Assembly: GCF_002843605.1 (NCBI RefSeq)
Contig: NZ_CP025263.1
Span: 1 to 64,000 of the forward strand
Direction of reading: 5' to 3'
From: Pseudomonas sp. S09G 359
GTDB lineage: Bacteria; Pseudomonadota; Gammaproteobacteria; Pseudomonadales; Pseudomonadaceae
Length of the DNA stretch: 64,000 bases
Shown piece by piece: positions 55,759 through 64,000 of the stretch; the first letter of the stretch is position 1, and every line of letters starts with the position of its first letter. The notes beneath the pieces are model-generated. The model was not told the origin of the DNA. It saw only the letters and a program-made list of their open reading frames with translations, and searched no databases. The position numbers were made by a program, and so were the translations under genes.

Positions 55759-57069
55759 ATGCACCCTGAATCCCTCACCGGGCAGGCTTCTTTAGTCACG
55801 CCCAGCAGAAAGCGCTTCTTCATCATGGTGCTGCTGTTTATCACCGTGGTGATCAACTACCTCGACCGCAGCAACCTGTCGATTGCCGCTCCGGCGCTGA
55901 CCAGTGAACTGGGGATCGACCCGGTGCATGTCGGGCTGATCTTCTCTGCGTTCGGCTGGACCTACGCCGCCATGCAGATCCCCGGCGGCTGGCTGGTGGA
56001 CCGGGTGCCCCCGCGAATCCTCTACACCGCTGCCCTGCTGCTGTGGTCCATCGCCACCGTGATGCTCGGATTCGCCGCCAGTTTTATCGCACTGTTTGTA
56101 CTGCGCATGGCCGTTGGCGCCCTTGAGGCTCCGGCGTACCCGATCAACAGCCGCGTCGTCACCACCTGGTTTCCCGAGCGCGAGCGCGCCACGGCGATTG
56201 GCGTTTACACCTCCGGGCAGTTTGTCGGGCTGGCGTTCCTGACCCCGGTACTGGCCTGGCTGCAACACGCCTTTGGCTGGCACATGGTGTTTGTCGCAAC
56301 CGGCGGCGTGGGCATTGTGTGGGCGCTGATCTGGTACGCGGTGTACCGCGAGCCCAAGGATTTCAAAGGCGCCAACAGCGCTGAAATCGAGCTGATCCGC
56401 GAGGGTGGCGGGCTGGTGGACATGCAGGCGCAAACCACCAAGGCGCCGTTCAGTTGGGTCGACCTGGGCATCGTGCTGAGCAAGCGCAAGCTCTGGGGCA
56501 TCTACCTGGGCCAGTTCTGCCTGAATTCCACGCTGTGGTTTTTTCTGACGTGGTTTCCGACCTACCTGGTGAAATATCGCGGCATGGACTTCATCAAGTC
56601 TGGCTTGCTGGCGTCACTGCCATTCCTGGCCGCGTTTGTGGGTGTGCTGTGTTCGGGGGTATTTTCCGACTGGCTGATTCGCCGGGGGGCGTCGGTGGGT
56701 TTTGCGCGTAAGTTGCCGATTATTGGCGGGCTGCTGATTTCCACGGCGATCATCGGTGCCAACTATGTGGAATCGACGGCGTGGGTTATCGCGTTCCTGG
56801 CACTGGCGTTTTTCGGCAATGGGTTGGCGTCGATCACCTGGTCGCTGGTGTCGACCCTGGCACCCGCGCGCTTGCTGGGGCTGACCGGTGGGGTGTTCAA
56901 CTTCATCGGCAACCTGTCGGCGATTGCCACGCCGATCGTGATTGGCTTCCTGGCCAGTGGCGACTCATTTGCGCCGGCGATCACCTATATCGCAGTGCTC
57001 GCGTTGCTCGGGGCGCTTTCCTACATATTGTTGGTAGGCAAAGTCGAGCGTATTGAGCTGAATGAATAA
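55759..57069 (+). CDS. MFS transporter, probable galactonate permease
   Basis: Major facilitator of the anion:cation symporter group (436 residues, start ATG 55759 after AAGAGG). About 12 membrane helices; the first signature is VVINYLDRSNLSIAAPALTS, then GWTYAAMQIPGGWLVDRVPP. Similar to DgoT/glucarate-type transporters. Its place after dgoKAD suggests D-galactonate uptake. Confidence 0.88.
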   Translation: MHPESLTGQASLVTPSRKRFFIMVLLFITVVINYLDRSNLSIAAPALTSELGIDPVHVGLIFSAFGWTYAAMQIPGGWLVDRVPPRILYTAALLLWSIATVMLGFAASFIALFVLRMAVGALEAPAYPINSRVVTTWFPERERATAIGVYTSGQFVGLAFLTPVLAWLQHAFGWHMVFVATGGVGIVWALIWYAVYREPKDFKGANSAEIELIREGGGLVDMQAQTTKAPFSWVDLGIVLSKRKLWGIYLGQFCLNSTLWFFLTWFPTYLVKYRGMDFIKSGLLASLPFLAAFVGVLCSGVFSDWLIRRGASVGFARKLPIIGGLLISTAIIGANYVESTAWVIAFLALAFFGNGLASITWSLVSTLAPARLLGLTGGVFNFIGNLSAIATPIVIGFLASGDSFAPAITYIAVLALLGALSYILLVGKVERIELNE

Positions 57070-57105
57070 CCTGTAGCAACAGCACTTCTGTGGCAAGCGG
57101 GCTTA

Positions 57106-57201
57106 TGTGGCGAGCGGGCTTGCCCGCGTTGGGCTGCGCAGCGGCCCCAGAAAAAAGCGGGAGCGCTGCGCACTCCAACGCGGGCAAGCCCGCTCGCCAC
57201 A
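57106..57201. repeat. REPIN, GTGGCGAGCGGGCTTGCCCGC family, with nested partial copies
   Basis: TGTGGCGAGCGGGCTTGCCC at 57106 pairs with the arm ending CCCGCTCGCCACA at 57201. Outside it, TGTGGCAAGCGGGCTTATGTGG (from about 57090, shown here in part) and CCACATAAGCACCCTGTCCA (from about 57212) form a second, degenerate inverted pair. Confidence 0.85.
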
Positions 57202-57246
57202 CAAGCGTGTTCACCACATAAGCACCCTGTCCACAAGAACAGCGCT

Positions 57247-57687
57247 TTAGTTGAGCACACCATCCAAAATCTCGTAGACGATGCCCGTCCCCACCGCAAT
57301 CAACACCACATCCGGCCCCGAGCGGCGCCATTCATAGCCTTGGTACACCGGCAGGCGGGCCAGGGCGCGGTTGTCCAGGCGTTCGCCGTAGTAACCGCGT
57401 GGCAGCGGCTGGCCGCGCACCAGGCGTACATTCGGTGGCGGTGGTGCGCCGCGGGAGAACTGGCCGTGGTTGTCGTGGATGATCTGCCGCACCGGGCCGA
57501 AGTCCTGGGGTGGGCCGCCGCGACGGTTGTCCTGCGGGCCGCGATGGTCGTCGCCACGTTGCTCATGCTGGCCTTGCGGGCCGCCACGGTCATCACCACG
57601 CTGGTCCGGCGGTGCAGCTTGCACCAGGGCGCTGGCGCCAAGCACCAGTACGCCAAGGCCGGCAATCACGGATTTAGGCATTTTCAT
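57247..57687 (-). CDS. RcnB-family periplasmic protein
   Basis: Exported protein (146 residues from ATG 57687 with ribosome site GAGGAA). Signal peptide MKMPKSVIAGLGVLVLGASA ending at VQAA. A low-complexity linker rich in Gly, Arg, Asp and Gln (about 25-60) and the RcnB domain follow (RLVRGQPLPRGYYGERLDNR; GPDVVLIAVGTGIVYEILDG). RcnB of E. coli modulates nickel/cobalt efflux; many homologues have no assigned function, and no efflux pump gene is nearby. Confidence 0.82.
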   Translation of the reverse strand: MKMPKSVIAGLGVLVLGASALVQAAPPDQRGDDRGGPQGQHEQRGDDHRGPQDNRRGGPPQDFGPVRQIIHDNHGQFSRGAPPPPNVRLVRGQPLPRGYYGERLDNRALARLPVYQGYEWRRSGPDVVLIAVGTGIVYEILDGVLN

Positions 57688-57712
57688 CGGGTATTCCTCA
57701 GGGCACACACAC

Positions 57713-57747
57713 AAAAAAGGGATCTCGAACGAGGTTCGAAATCCCTT
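57713..57747 (-). terminator. Terminator after trpBA
   Basis: On the minus strand AAGGGATTTCGAAC ... GTTCGAGATCCCTTTTTT: a long stem with two mismatched bases and a T-run, about 78 bases after the trpA stop and just upstream of the rcnB-like gene. Confidence 0.82.
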
Positions 57748-57824
57748 GGTCTTGTCAGTTTAGGTACTGAATCGAGAGGATGATTCCTCTGTATCAGGAA
57801 CTTTACCTACCGCTTACGAGCCGC

Positions 57825-58633
57825 TTACTTACGCGCGTTGCGCACGCCTTCTGACAGCGCTGCACACAGGCCCAGCACGCCATCAATGGCTTGCTGATCA
57901 TTTTTGGCAGAGGCGATGTGATCGATCAGTGCCGACCCCACCACCACACCATCGGCCAACCGCGCGATGGCGGCGGCTTGTTCCGGCGTGCGGATACCAA
58001 AGCCGATGCTGATCGGCAGGTCGGTATGCCGGCGCAGACGGGCCACGGCCTCTTCGACGTGCTCCAGGGTTGCGGCACCGGCGCCGGTGACACCGGCCAC
58101 CGACACGTAATACACAAAGCCGGAGCTGCCGTTGAGCACGGTGGGCAGGCGCACGTCGTCGGTGGTTGGCGTGGTCAGGCGGATAAAGTCGATACCCGCC
58201 GCCTGGGCCGGGTCGCACAGCTCGCCGTTATGCTCAGGTGGCATGTCGACCACGATCAAGCCGTCGACACCGGCCTCTTTGGCGTCGGCGATGAACTTCG
58301 GCACGCCGTATTTGTGGATCGGGTTGAAGTAACCCATCAGCACCAGCGGGGTGTCGTTGTTGTCTTTGCGGAACTCGCGAACCATCTGCAGGGTTTTCAG
58401 CAGGTTCTGCTTGGCTTCCAGCGCGCGGATGTTGGCCAGTTGGATGGCCGGGCCATCGGCCATCGGGTCGGTAAAGGGCATGCCCAACTCGATCACATCG
58501 GCACCGGCGGCGGGCAAGCCCTTGAGGATCGCCAGCGAGGTGTCATAGCCCGGGTCGCCGGCGGTGACGAACGTCACCAGGGCGGCGCGGTTTTGTTCTT
58601 TAAGCTGCGTGAAGCGTGTTTGCAGGCGGCTCA

Positions 58634-58634
<1 letters not shown>
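57825..58634 (-). CDS. trpA: Tryptophan synthase alpha chain
   Basis: TrpA (269 residues) releases indole from indole-3-glycerol phosphate. The start [20 protein letters not shown] at 58634 overlaps the trpB stop by one base (TAATG). The catalytic acidic residues are in [19 protein letters not shown] and in [11 protein letters not shown]. The C-terminus is normal. Confidence 0.97.
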
Positions 58635-60863
<2,229 letters not shown>

Positions 60864-60867
<4 letters not shown>

Positions 60868-61190
60868 TCGCCGCGTTTGCACAGCAGGTAAGCCGCCAGC
60901 AGGCCCAATGCACCTACAGCGACACCGGCTGTAGTCCATGGGTGCTCTTGTGCGTAATCCCGGGTAGCAACACCGGTTTCGCGGATTTTGACTTTGCTTT
61001 CTTCGTAGGCATCGCTGATCAGGTGACGGGAGTGCTTAAGGGCATTCTCGGCATTGCTTTTCAGGGCCTTCAGGGTTTTGCGCGACTCGTCGGAAGCATC
61101 GTCCTTGAGGCTCTCAAGGGATTTGAGCAGGCTCGAAATCTCGGCTTCCATGCTTTCCAGCGACGCTTTGCGTAAAGAAGTGTTGGCCAT
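60864..61190 (-). CDS. DUF883 (ElaB/YqjD-type) inner-membrane protein
   Basis: Protein of 108 residues from [20 protein letters not shown] at 61190. A helical, highly charged N-terminal part (about 1-80) and a C-terminal membrane anchor ([19 protein letters not shown]) are typical of the ElaB/YqjD family. In E. coli these tail-anchored proteins bind ribosomes in stationary phase; the role here is only inferred from the family. Confidence 0.87.
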
Positions 61191-61346
61191 GTGGACTCTC
61201 CTGAAGTGATTGAGTGGCATGTGTAGATACCGACTCCAGCGTTTTCAGAAAGTGCAGTAAATCTGAACTTTCGGGTAGGAACGGTCGCCAGAAGCAGTAC
61301 GAACATTGACTGCTACGCTTGCTTAACGACCCTTAGGAGAACTGCC

Positions 61347-61562
61347 ATGAGTGATCATCACACCTACAAGAAAGTCGAACTGGTCGGCTCGTCTGCCACC
61401 AGCATCGAAGATGCGATCAATAACGCCCTGGCCGAAGCCAACAAGAGCATCAAGCATTTGGAGTGGTTCGAAGTGACCGAAACCCGTGGCCACATCAAGG
61501 ACGGCAAGGCCGCGCACTTCCAGGTCACCCTCAAGGTGGGGTTCCGAATTGCCAGTAGTTGA
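61347..61562 (+). CDS. Dodecin
   Basis: Dodecin family flavin-binding protein (71 residues) that forms hollow dodecamers storing riboflavin or FMN. YKKVELVGSSATSIEDAINN, HLEWFEVTETRGHI (with the conserved tryptophan that stacks on flavin) and FQVTLKVGFRI are characteristic. A good GGAG ribosome site precedes the ATG. Confidence 0.92.
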   Translation: MSDHHTYKKVELVGSSATSIEDAINNALAEANKSIKHLEWFEVTETRGHIKDGKAAHFQVTLKVGFRIASS

Positions 61563-61678
61563 TCGCGCCTGTTGAACTTTGCTCACTGGCCGATTGCCAT
61601 AACCTGCGCTACAACCAATGGGTGCCGATGCGAAATGCGTCGGCACGCTCTTTTCGATCAGCGCAAGGAAAGTAACGG

Positions 61679-61906
61679 ATGAAGAAGTTCCTGTTAGCGG
61701 TAGGTTTGTTGAGCATTGCGGGCACAGCCCTGGCGGCGGGCAAGCCTTGTGAAGAGCTGAAAAGCGAAATTGCAGCGAAAATCGACGCCAAGGGCGCTTC
61801 GGGTTATTCGCTGGAGGTGGTGGATAAAGGTGCGGCACCCACCGATCACACCGTCGTCGGTAGCTGCGAAGGCGGCACCAAGGAAATCGCCTACAAGCGC
61901 GGTTGA
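61679..61906 (+). CDS. DUF1161 family small secreted protein, copy 1
   Basis: Protein of 75 residues: signal peptide MKKFLLAVGLLSIAGTALAA, then GKPCEELKSEIAAKIDAKGA and HTVVGSCEGGTKEIAYKRG with two conserved cysteines. The family has no known function. A second, related gene begins at 63888. Confidence 0.88.
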   Translation: MKKFLLAVGLLSIAGTALAAGKPCEELKSEIAAKIDAKGASGYSLEVVDKGAAPTDHTVVGSCEGGTKEIAYKRG

Positions 61907-61922
61907 TCCCGTGCTGCAGACT

Positions 61923-62016
61923 TGTGGCGAGGGAGCTTGCTCCCGCTGGAGTGCGTAGCGCTCCCATTATTTTGGGGCCGCTACGCAGCCCAGCGGGAGC
62001 AAGCTCCCTCGCCACA
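61923..62016. repeat. REPIN, GTGGCGAGGGAGCTTGCTCCCG family
   Basis: TGTGGCGAGGGAGCTTGCTC at 61923 pairs with the arm ending CTCCCTCGCCACA at 62016. It is the same arm family as the four REPINs in the 256-bp array. It sits between the convergent DUF1161 and luciferase-like genes. Confidence 0.88.
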
Positions 62017-62024
62017 GGTTCGTT

Positions 62025-63026
62025 TTAGCCCTTCATCAACTGTGCCAGCAGCTCGTAGGAATGAATCCGGTCGGCGTGCTCGTACAGGTCGCAGGTAAAG
62101 ATCAGCTCATCGGCGCCAGTTTGCTCGATCAACACTTCCAGTTTGGCGCGGATCTTCGCCGGGCTGCCCACCATCGCCAGGCCGAGGAAGCTGCCGACTG
62201 CATCTTTTTCATGCGGCAGCCACAGGCCATCCATGGTCTTGACCGGCGGGCGCTGCACCAGGCTTTGCCCGCGCATCAGCGCAAGGATGCGTTGGTACAC
62301 CGAAGTGGCCAGGTACTCGGCCTGCTCATCGGTATCGGCCGCCACCAGCGGAATGCCGAGCATCACGTAGGGTTTGTCCAACACGGCCGAAGGCTTGAAG
62401 TGGTTGCGGTACACGCGAATCGCTTCGTGCATGAGGCGCGGTGCGAAATGGGAGGCGAAGGCGTAGGGCAAACCGCGCTCGCCGGCCAGTTGCGCACTGA
62501 ACAGGCTGGAACCGAGCAGCCACACCGGCACGTTGGTGCCGGTGCCGGGTACGGCGATGATGCGTTGGTCTGGCGTGCGTGGGCCCAGGTAGGCCATCAG
62601 TTCGGCCACGTCTTCGGGGAACTCATCGGCGCTGCCGGAGCGTTCACGGCGCAGGGCGCGGGCGGTCATCTGGTCGGAACCGGGCGCGCGGCCCAGGCCC
62701 AGGTCGATACGCCCTGGGTACAGGCTTTCGAGGGTGCCGAACTGCTCGGCAATCACCAACGGCGCATGGTTGGGCAGCATCACGCCGCCGGAACCGACGC
62801 GAATCGTCGAGGTGCCACCGGCCAGGTAGCCCAGCAACACCGAGGTGGCCGAGCTGGCGATGCCGTCCATGTTGTGGTGTTCAGCCACCCAGAAACGGTT
62901 GTAGCCAAACTTTTCCACGTGCTGGGCCAGGTCCAGGGAATTGCGCAGCGACTGCGCCGGACTGCCGTTGGCCCGCACGGGCACCAGGTCGAGGGTCGAG
63001 AACTTAACGTCGGACAGCGATTTCAT
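62025..63026 (-). CDS. Luciferase-like (LLM class) flavin-dependent oxidoreductase
   Basis: Bacterial-luciferase-fold monooxygenase family (333 residues from [20 protein letters not shown] at 63026). Conserved [40 protein letters not shown] and [20 protein letters not shown]. Related to the YhbW group. The substrate cannot be predicted; it should use FMNH2 or F420-like chemistry, FMN being likely in Pseudomonas. Confidence 0.88.
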   Translation of the reverse strand: MKSLSDVKFSTLDLVPVRANGSPAQSLRNSLDLAQHVEKFGYNRFWVAEHHNMDGIASSATSVLLGYLAGGTSTIRVGSGGVMLPNHAPLVIAEQFGTLESLYPGRIDLGLGRAPGSDQMTARALRRERSGSADEFPEDVAELMAYLGPRTPDQRIIAVPGTGTNVPVWLLGSSLFSAQLAGERGLPYAFASHFAPRLMHEAIRVYRNHFKPSAVLDKPYVMLGIPLVAADTDEQAEYLATSVYQRILALMRGQSLVQRPPVKTMDGLWLPHEKDAVGSFLGLAMVGSPAKIRAKLEVLIEQTGADELIFTCDLYEHADRIHSYELLAQLMKG

Positions 63027-63244
63027 AAGCCTGCTTCTCCAATGGGGGCGCAGGCTTTTTAGACGAACCAAAACCTGCCGCTTCATGTGCATGGTCTATG
63101 CAATGAGGGCATATACCCGAGATTCAATAGGTAGCCTGAAAATTTCCTACTGGAACGCTAGGTTTCTCCGACAAGATGAACTTTGGCGGGGCGTCTATCC
63201 TCAGAACCCTTACTGACGCAAAACCACCGTTCGAGGAGACCGCT

Positions 63245-63676
63245 ATGAGTATCGTTAAAAAAGCATCCGCGCATTGGGAAGGTGACCTGAAGACCGGCCT
63301 GGGTTCCATCTCCACGGAAACCGGCGTATTGCGCGAAGCGCCCTACGGCTTCAAGGCCCGTTTCGAAGGCGGCAAGGGTACTAACCCTGAAGAATTGATC
63401 GGCGCGGCCCACGCCGGCTGTTTCTCCATGGCGTTTTCCATGATTCTTGGCGATGCCGGGCTCAAGGCCGACAGCATCGACACCCAGGCAGAAGTGACGC
63501 TGGACCAGGTGGATGGCGGCTTTGCGATTACTGCTGTGCACCTGATCCTCAAGGCCAAGATTCCAGGCGCAAGCCAGGCACAGTTCGAAGATCTGAGCAA
63601 AAAAGCCAAGGAAGGGTGCCCGGTGTCCAAGGTACTGAATGCGAAAATCAGCCTGGATGCCACGCTCGTTAACTAA
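63245..63676 (+). CDS. OsmC-family peroxiredoxin
   Basis: OsmC-type hydroperoxide reductase (143 residues, start MSIVKKASAHWEGDLKTGLG at 63245 after GGAG). The two redox cysteines are in AHAGCFSMAFSM and KEGCPVSKVLNAKI, as in OsmC rather than Ohr. Likely detoxifies organic hydroperoxides in stationary or osmotic stress. Confidence 0.92.
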   Translation: MSIVKKASAHWEGDLKTGLGSISTETGVLREAPYGFKARFEGGKGTNPEELIGAAHAGCFSMAFSMILGDAGLKADSIDTQAEVTLDQVDGGFAITAVHLILKAKIPGASQAQFEDLSKKAKEGCPVSKVLNAKISLDATLVN

Positions 63677-63691
63677 CCGACGCAGCAAGTG

Positions 63692-63787
63692 CAATGTGGG
63701 AGGGGGCTTGCCCCCGATGGCGGTGGATTAGTCGATATCTTCATGGGCTGACCCACCGCTATCGGGAGCAAGCCCCCTCCCACATTG
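63692..63787. repeat. REPIN, GTGGGAGGGGGCTTGCCCCC family
   Basis: CAATGTGGGAGGGGGCTTGC at 63692 and its near reverse complement ending CCCACATTG at 63787; the right arm has GGGAGCAAG where GGGGGCAAG is usual. Confidence 0.88.
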
Positions 63788-63887
63788 GGTTTTGCGTTAA
63801 ATCAGAACCTGCGTTTACAAACTGTGGTCGAATAGCCATTGCAGCCTAGGCGCACACTCGTGCGCATGCATTCAGGGAGCTTCACAC

Positions 63888-64000
63888 ATGAAACGTTTTG
63901 CCTTGGCGATCATCTGCGGTGTGTTGGCCACTTCGGCCGTGGCCGCGCCAAAAGACTGCGAAGAGCTCAGGAAGGAAATTGAGGTCAAGATCCAGGCTAA
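63888..64000 (+). CDS. DUF1161 family protein, copy 2, cut by the window edge
   Basis: Begins MKRFALAIICGVLATSAVAA (signal peptide), then PKDCEELRKEIEVKIQA before the sequence ends. It is clearly related to the protein at 61679 (C-E-E-L-x-x-E-I-x-x-K-I pattern). The rest lies outside the window. Confidence 0.8.
   Translation, partial: MKRFALAIICGVLATSAVAAPKDCEELRKEIEVKIQA

Overview
The window is a chromosomal origin region of a Pseudomonas, most likely of the P. fluorescens group. The gene order mnmG-rsmG-parA-parB-atpIBEFHAGD on one side and rpmH / dnaA-dnaN-recF-gyrB on the other is the classical Pseudomonas arrangement. Everything from plsC through gmhB, glyS, glyQ, tag, the lipid A acyltransferase, trkA, rsmB, fmt, def, dprA, tsaC, qor, hemF and aroE follows the order known from P. 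aeruginosa. Abundant REPIN-type palindromes of several families (arms such as GTGGGAGGGGGCTTGCCCCC) fit the fluorescens group.

Layout. 1-6.3 kb: ATP synthase operon, minus strand, running off the left edge in atpD; atpD, atpG and atpA carry single-base indels. 6.4-10.7 kb: parB, parA, rsmG, mnmG. 10.7-11.2 kb: AT-rich, DnaA-box-rich gap. 11.2-15.2 kb: iron-regulated fecI-fecR-TonB receptor module inserted between mnmG and mnmE. 15.2-19.2 kb: mnmE, yidC, yidD, rnpA, rpmH. 19.2-19.8 kb: oriC. 19.8-26.0 kb: dnaA, dnaN, recF, gyrB, with three parS sites at 22.9-26.1 kb. 26.1-29.4 kb: divergent response regulator / CHASE2 histidine kinase pair. 29.6-47.1 kb: conserved housekeeping block, interrupted at 43.0-44.0 kb by a 256-bp tandem array. 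47.1-52.3 kb: SulP permease, choline-binding protein, choline-sulfatase and LysR regulator. 52.4-57.1 kb: a small dioxygenase-family gene and the galactonate (dgoKAD plus transporter) operon. 57.2-64.0 kb: RcnB-like protein, trpBA with divergent trpI, and small stress or envelope genes (DUF883, dodecin, DUF1161 twice, luciferase-like oxidoreductase, OsmC).

How it works together. DnaA acts on the rpmH-dnaA origin and possibly on the second box cluster near mnmG. ParA/ParB, encoded 11-13 kb left of oriC, would act on the parS sites 3-6 kb to its right. Accessory functions (siderophore uptake, a two-component system, choline-O-sulfate use, galactonate catabolism) sit as modules between the conserved blocks.

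The most unusual structure is the array at 42985-44039: four 256-bp units, each holding the tail of tsaC, a complete REPIN, and a 24-codon C-terminal fragment of a qor homologue that keeps its stop codon. No RNA gene, CRISPR array, insertion sequence or prophage was recognised.
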